Source of the DNA: Segatella hominis
GTDB lineage: Bacteria > Bacteroidota > Bacteroidia > Bacteroidales > Bacteroidaceae
Assembly (NCBI RefSeq): GCF_019249725.2
Contig: NZ_CP137559.1
Coordinates: 973,501 to 1,037,500 of the forward strand
Direction: 5' to 3'
DNA: 64,000 nucleotides
The notes under the pieces are model-generated. The model did not search any database. It was given only the letters and a program-made list of their open reading frames with translations, and was not told the origin of the DNA. The translations under genes were made by a program, and so were the position numbers. Below, one piece after another: positions 34,949 through 43,140 of this stretch (position 1 is the first letter of the stretch; each line of letters begins with the position of its first letter).

Positions 34949-35459
34949 AAAGTTCATGTTGATGGGGATCTTCTTTTTGATCTCTACTGTAAGCATTCAT
35001 GCTCAAGAGCCTAATATGCAGGCACTTATCGGACAGTCTCTTTCCAAACTCCAACAACCCACTCCTGAAAACTTCCTGAATTGTGTTGCTGAGATGAAAC
35101 GTATTGATGATATGTTTCCGGATAGTATTCAACCTAAATTTCAGATGGTGTTGCAAAGCCTCAATTTTTCCGTTATGAATCCGCATGCTCTGGAAACGGA
35201 AGACCTGATGGCTGGAGCAGAAGAAACCATTGCTAAAATGGAAAAAATGAGGAATGCAAACCAGTCTGATATCTGTACTCTTCGAGGTTTTTTATGCATG
35301 GTACGTATCGTACAGAATCCTGTACAAAACGGCCAGCGCTATTATCTTGATGTCATGCAGAACTATGAGAAAGCGCTTAAACTCAATCCTGAGAACCAAC
35401 TTGCCAAACAATTACAGCAAAAGTTTTTTGAGGGTATGAAGAAGCAAACTGGTTTATAA
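34929..35459 (+). CDS. Secreted protein of unknown function, overlaps receptor gene
   Basis: 176 residues with a signal peptide ending STVSIHAQ (about 25). The rest is helical; YYLDVMQNYEKALKLNPENQ near the C-terminus looks like a last tetratricopeptide unit. Its start lies inside the receptor gene (20-base overlap), so the pair is one transcript. The last residues QTGL and the following intergenic region are repeated at 23545. Function unknown; a periplasmic helper of the receptor is plausible. Confidence 0.75.
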   Translation: MTFQIFKKFMLMGIFFLISTVSIHAQEPNMQALIGQSLSKLQQPTPENFLNCVAEMKRIDDMFPDSIQPKFQMVLQSLNFSVMNPHALETEDLMAGAEETIAKMEKMRNANQSDICTLRGFLCMVRIVQNPVQNGQRYYLDVMQNYEKALKLNPENQLAKQLQQKFFEGMKKQTGL

Positions 35460-35528
35460 AAAAGTGATATGCTTCCGGGTATTTACTCCGGAAGCGTGAT
35501 TTCTCCTGCCAGTGACTGTTTCAGTTTT
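35444..35528. repeat. Direct repeat copy B: true ansA 3' end and terminator
   Basis: Contains the QTGL-stop end of the plus-strand gene, the shared terminator and the last codons of ansA. See the matching copy at 23545-23629. Confidence 0.85.
35461..35495. terminator. Bidirectional terminator overlapping the ansA stop codon
   Basis: GCTTCCGG (35471-35478) pairs with CCGGAAGC (35488-35495). In the ansA direction the stem begins in its last three codons and is followed by a T run. Confidence 0.8.
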
Positions 35529-36523
35529 TCGCGCACCATGCGATTGTCTGGATATCTGCCCTGCAGGTACATCAGTTTGGTGACGGCTGCCTCTACGGTA
35601 CTATCGTAGCCACTCACCACATGAGCTACCTTGAGCTGGAACCCAGCACCATATCTCTCCATATCCACACATCCCGTGATGCACTGGCTGATGTTGATGA
35701 TGTTCACACCGCGATGGGCTGCCTGATCGAGCAGTCGTATGATCCAAGGGGCATGAGGGGCATTGCCTGAACCATAAGTTCTCATCACAATACCTCGCAG
35801 AGATGGGGATTCCAGGACGTGGCGGACAATGGTATCCTGAATGCCTGGGAAGAGACTGAAGACGATGACGTTCGGGTCCAGTTTCATGTGAGGTACCATC
35901 GGCTTGTGATAGTCTGGTTCCAGAATGTGGTGCGGATGGAAAGAGAAGTTGATACCTACATCACAGAGATGAGGGTGGTTGAAGGAATCGAATGCATGAA
36001 ATCCTTCTGCATTGATCTTCGTAGTACGGTTGCCGCGCAGCAACTTACCATTGAAGAAGATGCAGACCTCTGGTACTAACGGATGGCCTTCCTGATCTTT
36101 CATGGAGGCTATCTCGATGGCAGTCATCATGTTCTCCTTGCCGTCGGTACGCAATTCGCCGATAGGCAACTGGCTACCGGTGAGAATGACAGGCTTGGTC
36201 AGGTTTTCGAGCATGAACGATAGGGCAGAGGCGGTGTAGGCCATTGTGTCCGTGCCATGCAGAATGACGAAACCATCATAGTCATTATAATTGTTGGCTA
36301 TCATGCCCACCAGTTCAGCCCATCCCATTGGGTCCATATCGCTGGAGTCTATCGGTGGGTCGAATTTTCTCACATCAATATCTGCCTGAATCAGTTGGAA
36401 TTCGGGCATAGATGAAACCAAATGGTTGAAATCGAGAGGTTCGAGAACGCCTGTATTTACGTCCTTACCCATACCGATTGTACCGCCTGTATAAATAATG
36501 AGAATCTTTGGTGTACCTGTCAT
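35483..36523 (-). CDS. ansA: Type I L-asparaginase, cytoplasmic
   Basis: 346 residues with both active-site threonine motifs: ILIIYTGGTIGM at the N-terminus and ILHGTDTMAYTASAL near 90-105, plus the lysine in RTDGKEN. It turns asparagine into aspartate and ammonia. There is no signal peptide, so it is the cytoplasmic type I. The ATG at 36523 (MTGTPK) is preferred to an upstream TTG-type start. The 3' end with its terminator is duplicated 11.9 kb away, marking it as an island boundary. Confidence 0.93.
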   Translation of the reverse strand: MTGTPKILIIYTGGTIGMGKDVNTGVLEPLDFNHLVSSMPEFQLIQADIDVRKFDPPIDSSDMDPMGWAELVGMIANNYNDYDGFVILHGTDTMAYTASALSFMLENLTKPVILTGSQLPIGELRTDGKENMMTAIEIASMKDQEGHPLVPEVCIFFNGKLLRGNRTTKINAEGFHAFDSFNHPHLCDVGINFSFHPHHILEPDYHKPMVPHMKLDPNVIVFSLFPGIQDTIVRHVLESPSLRGIVMRTYGSGNAPHAPWIIRLLDQAAHRGVNIINISQCITGCVDMERYGAGFQLKVAHVVSGYDSTVEAAVTKLMYLQGRYPDNRMVREKLKQSLAGEITLPE

Positions 36524-36560
36524 TTTTGAAATATTTAGCAATTTGTCAATTAATCGCCTG

Positions 36561-36591
36561 CAAAAATACGGAAAAACTTTGTAATGGCAAA
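36561..36591 (-). promoter_or_regulatory. Promoter of ansA
   Basis: Minus strand: TTTG at 36591-36588, 19-bp spacer, TATTTTTG at 36568-36561. Confidence 0.7.
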
Positions 36592-36599
36592 GAAATGTA

Positions 36600-36850
36600 T
36601 GATAAAAAATGACGAAGATGTGTCTTTTTGTTAGTTGCGTGGAAGGTGTGTCCTCTATGTTTTCCCGTGAACACCCTTTATTTCCTTTTTTTTTCTCATC
36701 ATTTTATTTGTTTTTCCATATCTCATATTTCTTGTCTTTCATCTTTTTTTTCATCTTCCTCTTTTTCACACATTCCAAAATGTTTTTCCTCTTCCCCCAA
36801 TCTCATCCCTCATTTCTCATTTGTAATATTATAAGGTATAAAGAGAGGGC
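36600..36850. other. Pyrimidine-rich tract between ansA and thrS
   Basis: The plus strand from about 36660 to 36835 is almost only C and T with scattered TCTCAT and TTTTCAT words, a low-complexity analogue of the other intergenic arrays. Open frames here encode only Phe/Ser/Leu runs and are not genes. The whole gap 36524-36957 otherwise holds the two divergent promoters. Confidence 0.6.
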
Positions 36851-36895
36851 GTAATGTATTGAAAATGAAAAGTTATGAAAATTTAATGCAAAATA

Positions 36896-36927
36896 TTCGC
36901 TTGTTACAAAAAGAAGTATTACTTTTG
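36896..36927 (+). promoter_or_regulatory. Promoter of thrS
   Basis: TTCG (one off consensus) at 36896-36899, 20-bp spacer, TACTTTTG at 36920-36927, 30 bases before the ATG. Confidence 0.6.
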
Positions 36928-36957
36928 CATTTGATTTAATAAAAATACTAAGTTGTT

Positions 36958-38910
36958 ATGGTAAAAATCACATTCCCAGACGGATCTGTTCGTGAGTATG
37001 AGCAGGGCGTAACTGGTTTACAAATCGCCGAGAGTATCTCACCGGCTCTCGCTCGCAACGTTGTATCTTGCGGTGTAAATGGTGAGACAGTAGAGTTGAA
37101 CCGTCCTATCAATGAGGATGCGAATGTAGAACTCTATAAGTTTGAGGATGAGCAGGGTAAGCACACATTCTGGCATACTTCTGCACACTTGCTCGCTGAA
37201 GCTCTTCAGGAGCTTTATCCTGGTATTCAGTTTGGTTTCGGTCCAGCCGTAGAGAGCGGTTTCTTCTACGATGTGATGCCAGCTGAGGGTCAGGTGATTT
37301 CTGAGAATGACTTCGCCAAGATCGAGGCTAAGATGTTGGAACTTGCCAAGAAGAACGAGCCTGTAGTTCGCAAGGAGGTTTCTAAGGCTGATGCACTCGC
37401 TGAGTTCAAGGCTGACGGTCAGGAATACAAATGCGAGCACATCGAACAGGACTTGGAGGATGGCACTATCACCACATATACCCAAGGTAACTTCACCGAC
37501 CTCTGCCGTGGTCCTCACTTGATGAACACCGGTCTGATCAAGGCTGTGAAGATTACAAGTGTGGCTGGTGCTTTCTGGCGCGGTGATGCCAAGCGCGAGC
37601 AGATGACCCGTATCTACGGTATCAGCTTCCCTAAGAAGAAGATGCTCGACGAGTACCTGGTTATTCTCGAAGAGGCTAAGAAGCGCGACCACCGTAAGAT
37701 TGGTAAGGAGATGGAACTCTTCATGTTCTCTGAGCGTGTAGGTAAGGGTCTTCCTATCTGGTTGCCAAAGGGTACTCAGCTCCGTCTGCGTCTGCAGGAG
37801 TTGCTCCGTTCTCTCCTGAAGCCTTACAACTATCAGGAGGTTATCTGCCCAGGTATCGGTGGCAAGAGTCTCTATGTTACATCTGGTCACTATGCTCACT
37901 ATGGCAAGGATGCATTCCAGCCTATCCAGACTCCGGAGGAGGATGAGGAGTATATGCTCAAGCCAATGAACTGTCCTCACCACTGCGAGGTCTACGCCCG
38001 TAAGCCTCGTTCTTACAAGGATCTTCCTTTGCGTATCGCCGAGTTCGGTACCGTGTTCCGTTATGAGAAGAGCGGTGAGCTCCACGGTTTGACTCGTGTT
38101 CGTACATTTACTCAGGATGATGCACATATCTTCGTTCGTTCAGATCAGGTGAAGTCTGAGTTCGAGAATGTAATCGACGTAATCTTGAAGGTATTCAAGA
38201 TTTTCGGTTTCGAGAACTACGAGGCACAGATTTCTCTCCGCGATCCTAAAGATACAGAGAAGTATATCGGTTCTGATGAGATTTGGGAAGAGAGCGAGAA
38301 TGCTATCCGCGAGGCTTGCAAGGAGAAGGGTCTTGAGACTCGTGAGGAGGTTGGCGAGGCTGCCTTCTATGGTCCTAAGCTCGACTTCATGGTGAAGGAT
38401 GCCATCGGTCGTCGCTGGCAGTTGGGTACCATCCAGGTGGATTACAACTTGCCTGAGCGTTTCAAGCTGGAATATACAGCTGAGGATAACTCAAAGAAGA
38501 CTCCTGTGATGATTCACCGTGCACCATTCGGTTCATTGGAGCGTTTTACAGCCGTTCTCATCGAGCATACAGCAGGTCACTTCCCATTGTGGTTGACTCC
38601 AGACCAGGTTGCTATTCTCCCTATCTCTGAGAAGTTCAACGATTATGCTCAGAAGGTACGTCAGTATCTTGACAAGCAGGGTGTTCGTGCTTTGGTTGAT
38701 GATCGTAACGAGAAGATTGGTCGCAAGATTCGTGACAACGAGTTGAAGCGTGTTCCTTACATGGTTATTGTAGGTGAGAAGGAGAGTGCCGAGGGCCTCG
38801 TTTCCATGCGTAAGCAGGGTGGTGGCGAGCAGGCTACCATGAGCATGGAAGAGTTTGCTCAGCGCATCAATGCTGAGGTAGCAGAGCAGCTGAAGGCAGC
38901 AGAGGAGTAA
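36958..38910 (+). CDS. thrS: Threonine-tRNA ligase
   Basis: 650 residues, full length. TGS domain about 1-62, editing domain with [11 protein letters not shown] (HxxxH) and later CRGPH, class II catalytic core with motif 2 [16 protein letters not shown] and motif 3 [11 protein letters not shown], zinc Cys about 339 in MNCPHHC, and the anticodon-binding domain from about 540. It charges tRNA-Thr and edits mischarged serine. In Bacteroidota it is usually followed directly by infC-rpmI-rplT; here a GxxExxY gene and repeats separate them. Confidence 0.98.
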   Translation: MVKITFPDGSVREYEQGVTGLQIAESISPALARNVVSCGVNGETVELNRPINEDANVELYKFEDEQGKHTFWHTSAHLLAEALQELYPGIQFGFGPAVESGFFYDVMPAEGQVISENDFAKIEAKMLELAKKNEPVVRKEVSKADALAEFKADGQEYKCEHIEQDLEDGTITTYTQGNFTDLCRGPHLMNTGLIKAVKITSVAGAFWRGDAKREQMTRIYGISFPKKKMLDEYLVILEEAKKRDHRKIGKEMELFMFSERVGKGLPIWLPKGTQLRLRLQELLRSLLKPYNYQEVICPGIGGKSLYVTSGHYAHYGKDAFQPIQTPEEDEEYMLKPMNCPHHCEVYARKPRSYKDLPLRIAEFGTVFRYEKSGELHGLTRVRTFTQDDAHIFVRSDQVKSEFENVIDVILKVFKIFGFENYEAQISLRDPKDTEKYIGSDEIWEESENAIREACKEKGLETREEVGEAAFYGPKLDFMVKDAIGRRWQLGTIQVDYNLPERFKLEYTAEDNSKKTPVMIHRAPFGSLERFTAVLIEHTAGHFPLWLTPDQVAILPISEKFNDYAQKVRQYLDKQGVRALVDDRNEKIGRKIRDNELKRVPYMVIVGEKESAEGLVSMRKQGGGEQATMSMEEFAQRINAEVAEQLKAAEE

Positions 38911-38935
38911 TTTCTCACGCTGATATATTATTTAA

Positions 38936-39030
38936 GTCACGCAGATTTCGCAGATAACGCAGATTTTCCTTTGGGTATTCTTTGTTGGAGTACTTGGAAA
39001 ACGGCGTAGTTTGGGGAATCTGCGTGAGTC
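38936..39030. repeat. CGCAGATT palindromic repeat, upstream copy
   Basis: Left arm 38936-38971 begins GTCACGCAGATTTCGCAGAT; the right arm AATCTGCGTGAGTC (39017-39030) is its inverse, making a 95-bp imperfect palindrome. The 36-bp left arm is repeated at 39484-39519 with one mismatch. Confidence 0.85.
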
Positions 39031-39063
39031 TTTTAAAAGGGGGGATACTTAATACTTGTTGTT

Positions 39064-39441
39064 ATGACAGAAAACGAAATATCTTATAAGGTTATCGGAG
39101 CAATATATAAGGTATATAATGAGCTTGGTCCTGGCTTGTTAGAGTCTGTTTATGAAGCAGCCCTTTGCTATCAACTTAGAAAAGATGGTTTGAAGGTTGA
39201 GAATCAGGTGAAACTTTCTGTAATATATGATGGGCACGTCTTGCCTGTAGATTTGCGATTGGATGTTTTGGTAGAGGATAAAGTGATTGTAGAATTGAAA
39301 TCTGTTACAGAAATGAAGGCGGTTTATGGCAAACAGCTTCTTACTTATCTGAAAATATCTAATCTAAAGCTTGGTCTGTTGGTTAATTTTGATACATCTG
39401 ATATTCGTTCATCTATTCACCGAGTCGTTAATCACCTTTAG
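39064..39441 (+). CDS. GxxExxY family protein (PD-(D/E)XK-like)
   Basis: 125 residues. The signature GLLESVY is at about 25-31 in NELGPGLLESVYEAALCYQL, followed by KVENQVKLSVIYDG, the nuclease-like core RLDVLVEDKVIVELKSV (D then ExK) and LLTYLKISNLKLGLLVNF. The family is widespread, often multi-copy, and has no known function. The D/ExK pattern suggests a PD-(D/E)XK nuclease fold. It sits within a repeat-bracketed cassette between thrS and infC. Confidence 0.92.
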   Translation: MTENEISYKVIGAIYKVYNELGPGLLESVYEAALCYQLRKDGLKVENQVKLSVIYDGHVLPVDLRLDVLVEDKVIVELKSVTEMKAVYGKQLLTYLKISNLKLGLLVNFDTSDIRSSIHRVVNHL

Positions 39442-39483
39442 CTCACGTAGATATATATTTCTTGGTCACGCTTGATTTTTTTA

Positions 39484-39630
39484 GTCACTCAGATTTCGCA
39501 GATAACGCAGATTTTCCTTGCAGTGGCATACTTAAGAGTATCGCACGAAAGATTTGCGTAATCCGACCGGACAGGTCTCATCTGCGGATAAATGATGTAG
39601 AAGAAGAAAGATCTGCGTAATCTGCGTGAC
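39484..39630. repeat. CGCAGATT palindromic repeat, downstream copy
   Basis: Left arm 39484-39519 is 35/36 identical to 38936-38971; right arm ATCTGCGTAATCTGCGTGAC is at 39611-39630. The 91 bases between the arms differ from the upstream copy. This fills most of the 355-bp gap before infC. Confidence 0.85.
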
Positions 39631-39728
39631 TAAAAACGATTTATGAGTCTTTAAAAATGAATTTTGCGTGGAATTTTCATCCACAGCAACAAAATATAAG
39701 CCTAAAAATGAAAATAACCAGCTGAAAA

Positions 39729-39760
39729 TTTGGTGGTTTGCGAGAAAAATCGTAACTTTG
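39729..39760 (+). promoter_or_regulatory. Promoter of infC-rpmI-rplT
   Basis: TTTG at 39729-39732, 20-bp spacer, TAACTTTG at 39753-39760, 36 bases before infC. Confidence 0.8.
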
Positions 39761-39796
39761 CAGCCGTTTAATCAAAAAAACAACGTAGAATAGTTA

Positions 39797-40483
39797 ATGA
39801 AAAATGACAAAATAAAAAATCAGTACCGCGTAAACGAACAAATACGCGTACGTGAAGTGAGAGTGGTAAGTGATGGCGGAGCAGAAGTGATGCCAACACG
39901 TAAGGCTTTGGACTTGGCTCGCCAGGAAGGTGTTGATCTCGTGGAGATTTCTCCTAATGCACAACCTCCTGTTTGTCGAATAGTTGACTATTCTAAATTC
40001 CTTTATCAGCAGAAGAAGCATGCTAAGGAGATGAAGCAGAAGCAGGTAAAGGTGGAGACCAAGGAGATCAGATTCGGACCTCAGACTGATGAGCACGATT
40101 ATCAGTTTAAGCTCAAGCACGCTATGGAGTTCCTGAATGAAGGTAACAAGGTACGTGCATACGTATTCTTCCGCGGTCGCAGTATCCTCTTCAAGGAGCA
40201 GGGTGAAGTTCTTCTTCTCCGTTTTGCTAACGACCTCGAGGAGTATGGTAAGGTGGAGCAGATGCCTAAATTGGAAGGTAAGAAGATGTTCCTCTATATG
40301 AGCCCTAAGAAAGCTGGTGTGGCTAAGAAGAGTCAGCAGAAACTGGATCGTGAAAAGCGTGAGGCTGAAGCTAAGGCTGCAGAACAGGCTGAAAGAGCTG
40401 CCAATGCAGAAAAAAACAGTTTGCTGGCTAACGCTAAGGGCGGTGATGCCTTGAAGCAACTTGCAGCAGACAGCGAGGATTAA
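39797..40483 (+). CDS. infC: Translation initiation factor IF-3 with C-terminal extension
   Basis: 228 residues against about 180 in E. coli. The N-domain starts [20 protein letters not shown], the linker and C-domain include [20 protein letters not shown] and [10 protein letters not shown]. The last 50 residues form a Lys/Ala/Glu-rich tail ([20 protein letters not shown]). IF-3 checks start-codon pairing on the 30S subunit. The start is ATG, not the AUU used for autoregulation in E. coli. rpmI and rplT follow. Confidence 0.97.
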   Translation: MKNDKIKNQYRVNEQIRVREVRVVSDGGAEVMPTRKALDLARQEGVDLVEISPNAQPPVCRIVDYSKFLYQQKKHAKEMKQKQVKVETKEIRFGPQTDEHDYQFKLKHAMEFLNEGNKVRAYVFFRGRSILFKEQGEVLLLRFANDLEEYGKVEQMPKLEGKKMFLYMSPKKAGVAKKSQQKLDREKREAEAKAAEQAERAANAEKNSLLANAKGGDALKQLAADSED

Positions 40484-40564
40484 TCAAGAAAAAAGAGATG
40501 CGTAACGCCGTGGTATATGCGTTGCCATCCGTTAAATAAATAACAATTTAAATTAAAAGTAAAA

Positions 40565-40762
40565 ATGCCAAAAGTAAAGACTAATTCCGGCGCAAAGAAG
40601 AGATTCCGTTTCACCGGTACAGGTAAGATCAAGCGTCATCACGCTTATCACAGTCACATCTTGACTAAGAAGACAAAGAAGCAGAAGAGAAATCTCCTTG
40701 GTGAGACTCTCGTAGATCGTTCTAACCTCAAGCAGGTTCGCGACTTGCTCTGCCTCCGTTAA
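40565..40762 (+). CDS. rpmI: 50S ribosomal protein L35
   Basis: 65 residues, full length: [20 protein letters not shown] then [20 protein letters not shown] and [17 protein letters not shown]. It lies 81 bases after infC; that gap contains an imperfect GATGCGTAACGC / GCGTTGCCATC hairpin (40497-40531) that could be a leader structure. It is followed by rplT after 39 bases. Confidence 0.97.
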   Translation: MPKVKTNSGAKKRFRFTGTGKIKRHHAYHSHILTKKTKKQKRNLLGETLVDRSNLKQVRDLLCLR

Positions 40763-40801
40763 TTATTAACTTTTTAGTCGAACTTTTAAAGAAAAAAAAT
40801 T

Positions 40802-41146
40802 ATGCCAAGATCAGTAAATCACGTTGCATCAAAAGCAAAAAGAACAAAAATCTTGAAGCTCACTAAGGGTTACTATGGAGCTCGCAAGAATGTATGGACA
40901 GTAGCTAAGAACACTTGGGAGAAGGGTCTTACTTACGCTTATCGTGACCGTCGTAACAAGAAGCGCAATTTCCGCGCATTGTGGATTCAGCGTATCAATG
41001 CTGCTGCTCGTTTGGAGAACATGAGCTATAGCCAGTTGATGGGTGCGCTTCACAAGGCAGGTATCGAGATCAACCGTAAGGTGCTCGCTGACCTCGCTGT
41101 TAACAACCCTGAGGCTTTCAAGGCTATTGTTGACAAGGTTAAGTAA
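40802..41146 (+). CDS. rplT: 50S ribosomal protein L20
   Basis: 114 residues, full length: [20 protein letters not shown], then the conserved [16 protein letters not shown] and [21 protein letters not shown]20 is an early assembly protein of the large subunit and represses its own operon in several bacteria. It is the last gene of infC-rpmI-rplT and is followed by a terminator. Confidence 0.98.
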   Translation: MPRSVNHVASKAKRTKILKLTKGYYGARKNVWTVAKNTWEKGLTYAYRDRRNKKRNFRALWIQRINAAARLENMSYSQLMGALHKAGIEINRKVLADLAVNNPEAFKAIVDKVK

Positions 41147-41176
41147 TTCAAGACTTAGTCTGTGATTTCAAAAAAT

Positions 41177-41217
41177 AAAGACTGTATTCCAGATGATGGG
41201 GTACAGTCTTTTGCTTT
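41177..41217 (+). terminator. Terminator of infC-rpmI-rplT
   Basis: AAAGACTGTA (41177-41186) pairs perfectly with TACAGTCTTT (41202-41211), T-rich after it. Confidence 0.85.
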
Positions 41218-41366
41218 TTAAGAATTCCCTATTTCGCATCCTTTATCTCTCGTTTTATATCTCCTGTTATATAAGCAACGACTAACTTTTATCCGGAATT
41301 TCCCGTTTTTATCTTTGTTTATTTTGTTCTTATTTTGTTGTTTATCCTTAAATTTACTTAATCTAT

Positions 41367-41397
41367 TTTGTCGTTTGATAGATTTTATATAATTTTG
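41367..41397 (+). promoter_or_regulatory. Promoter of the MORN-repeat gene
   Basis: TTTG at 41367-41370, 19-bp spacer, TAATTTTG at 41390-41397, 23 bases before the ATG. Confidence 0.7.
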
Positions 41398-41420
41398 GAG
41401 AATAATCAACACGCAAGCGT

Positions 41421-42539
41421 ATGAAATACAAGATAAACTTAATCTCATTTTTACTGATATCATTGCCTTTGTGCTCCTTTGCCCAGAAAATTTCACTGGG
41501 TTCTTGCGTTACTCGTGACGGAGGACAATATAAAGGCGAAATGGTAGGAAATAAGCCGAATGGGAAAGGTACTACCGTCTTTAAAAATGGTGATACTTAT
41601 GAAGGATCCTACGTGAAAGGTAAGAGAAACGGTTATGGTATCTATACTTTTGCTGACGGTGAAAAATATGAAGGTCAGTGGATGGAAGATCAGCAGCATG
41701 GACGTGGAACTTACTATTTCCAGAATAATAATAAATATGTTGGTTTATGGTTCCGTGATTACCAGCATGGACATGGCATCATGTATTATTACAATAAGGA
41801 TAAATATGATGGTGACTGGTATATGGACAAGCGACAGGGACGTGGTACCTATACTTACTCCAATGGAGCATACTACAAAGGTCAGTGGAAGAACGACATG
41901 AAGAATGGACTGGGATTCTTTGACTGGGGTGATGGTACGACTTACGATGGAAACTGGGTGGATAACCAGCGCTCGGGAAAGGGTACCAACAAGTATGCCG
42001 ATGGCGATGTATATATCGGAGACTGGAAAGATGATATTCAGGACGGTAAAGGTATATACAAGTTTAAGAACGGTGATGTATATGAAGGCGACTATGTGCA
42101 GGGTGAACGTACTGGTGAAGGTATCTTCAAGTCTGTGAATGGGGCGAAATATACCGGACAGTTCCGTGATGGTCTGCGAAACGGACAGGGTACTTTTATC
42201 TGGAAAAATGGGGATATCTACGTAGGTAGTTGGAAAGATGACCTGCAGGATGGTAGAGGTAAACTGACCAAGAAATCGGGTGATATCTTTGAAGGTGAAT
42301 TCCGAAAAGGTCAGGTGAATGGAGAGGTGATTATCCACTACGCCAATGGCAACCGTTTCAAGGGTGTTTACAGAAATGGTAAACGTGAGGGTGCCTGCAT
42401 CGAGGAAACCAAGGAAGGTAAACGATTTGAAGGCACTTACCGTAACGACCGCCGAGAAGGCAAGTTCGTAGAGAAAGATAGAAACGGACAGGTGACAGCT
42501 CGCGGAACTTACGAGAACGGTAAGCGCTTTGAAGATTGA
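41421..42539 (+). CDS. Secreted MORN-repeat protein
   Basis: 372 residues. A signal peptide (ends SFAQ, about 22) precedes about fourteen MORN repeats of 23 residues with the pattern GxGxYxxxxGDxYxGxWxxxxxx, for example KGTTVFKNGDTYEGSYVKGK, up to the C-terminus. MORN units form an elongated beta sheet that binds lipids or proteins. Bacterial MORN proteins are often outer-surface or toxin-antitoxin-immunity related; here there is no obvious partner. It is transcribed alone. Confidence 0.9.
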   Translation: MKYKINLISFLLISLPLCSFAQKISLGSCVTRDGGQYKGEMVGNKPNGKGTTVFKNGDTYEGSYVKGKRNGYGIYTFADGEKYEGQWMEDQQHGRGTYYFQNNNKYVGLWFRDYQHGHGIMYYYNKDKYDGDWYMDKRQGRGTYTYSNGAYYKGQWKNDMKNGLGFFDWGDGTTYDGNWVDNQRSGKGTNKYADGDVYIGDWKDDIQDGKGIYKFKNGDVYEGDYVQGERTGEGIFKSVNGAKYTGQFRDGLRNGQGTFIWKNGDIYVGSWKDDLQDGRGKLTKKSGDIFEGEFRKGQVNGEVIIHYANGNRFKGVYRNGKREGACIEETKEGKRFEGTYRNDRREGKFVEKDRNGQVTARGTYENGKRFED

Positions 42540-42615
42540 TATGAAATTTCAGGAAAAATCTTCTAAAGAGTTATCAATTATATTAAATAGAATTTGTATT
42601 TTAAACTTTTAAATC

Positions 42616-43059
42616 ATGATAGTTGACACATTAGAAAATTTGGAGAAATATGTCTCTCTGAATCCTCTCTTTGCAGAGGTCGTTAAGTTCTTGAAAGAGA
42701 ACGATTTGAACGAATTGGAAGACGGCAAGCATTCCATCGTGGGTAATGACTTGTTTGTAAATATAACAACAGCTCATGGAAAAACTGTGGATGAAGCTGT
42801 ATTTGAAACTCACAAGAATATGCTTGATATCCAGATACCTCTTGACAACGAAGAGACTTATGGTTATCTTCCTTTGGCTAAATTGCCTGAGGCAGAATAC
42901 AATGCAGAAAAAGACGTAACCAAATATCCTGGTGCTGTGGCTTCTGCTTATGTAACCTGTCTGCCTGGTGAATTTGCTATTTTCGCTCCTCAGGATGGGC
43001 ATCAGCCATGCATCGGTACAGGCGATATCCACAAGGCTATCTTCAAAATCAAGGCATAA
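42616..43059 (+). CDS. YhcH/YjgK/YiaL family protein
   Basis: 147 residues, full length for the family (DUF386). Typical segments are FVNITTAHGKTVDEAVFETH, LDIQIPLDNEETYGYLP and FAIFAPQDGHQPCIGTG with the conserved His and Glu residues of the cupin-like metal site. Members are linked to sugar or sialic acid metabolism, with anomerase activity shown for some. The next gene is a glycogen branching enzyme 81 bases on, same strand; the substrate here is not known. Confidence 0.9.
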   Translation: MIVDTLENLEKYVSLNPLFAEVVKFLKENDLNELEDGKHSIVGNDLFVNITTAHGKTVDEAVFETHKNMLDIQIPLDNEETYGYLPLAKLPEAEYNAEKDVTKYPGAVASAYVTCLPGEFAIFAPQDGHQPCIGTGDIHKAIFKIKA

Positions 43060-43140
43060 ACTGAAAATCAATCAAAGTTTAAGACGGAATCTGTTACTCG
43101 CAGATTTCTTTCTCTATAGCTAATCTAAAATCATGAGTAT

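Larger units (their letters stand above)
23545..35528. mobile_element. Putative genomic island at the 3' end of ansA
   Basis: The segment is bounded by the 85-bp direct repeat, one copy being the true end of ansA and the other a displaced relic. Between lie the amidase-smalltalk-HU-DUF4248-VapE module, an Rpn nuclease, a deleted DUF1016 gene, a Panacea toxin-antitoxin pair and a LytTR-TonB cluster. No integrase gene is present inside. Integration at ansA with later loss of the integrase, or homologous recombination with donor DNA, would both leave this picture. Confidence 0.55.
38936..39630. mobile_element. Candidate GxxExxY cassette inserted between thrS and infC
   Basis: A single gene bracketed by two direct copies of a palindromic repeat, set between two genes that are normally adjacent. 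No transposase is encoded. If mobile, it depends on the encoded nuclease-like protein or on a host enzyme. Confidence 0.55.

Noticed and set aside
36609..36854. Phe/Ser/Leu-rich frames between ansA and thrS
   Set aside because: They are the translation of a pyrimidine-rich tract, not protein-like.
37039..38127. 362-codon minus-strand frame
   Set aside because: Antisense to thrS.
40484..40564. L20-type autoregulatory leader between infC and rpmI
   Set aside because: The hairpin is imperfect and I could not see the known L20-binding fold; noted only as a possible structure.
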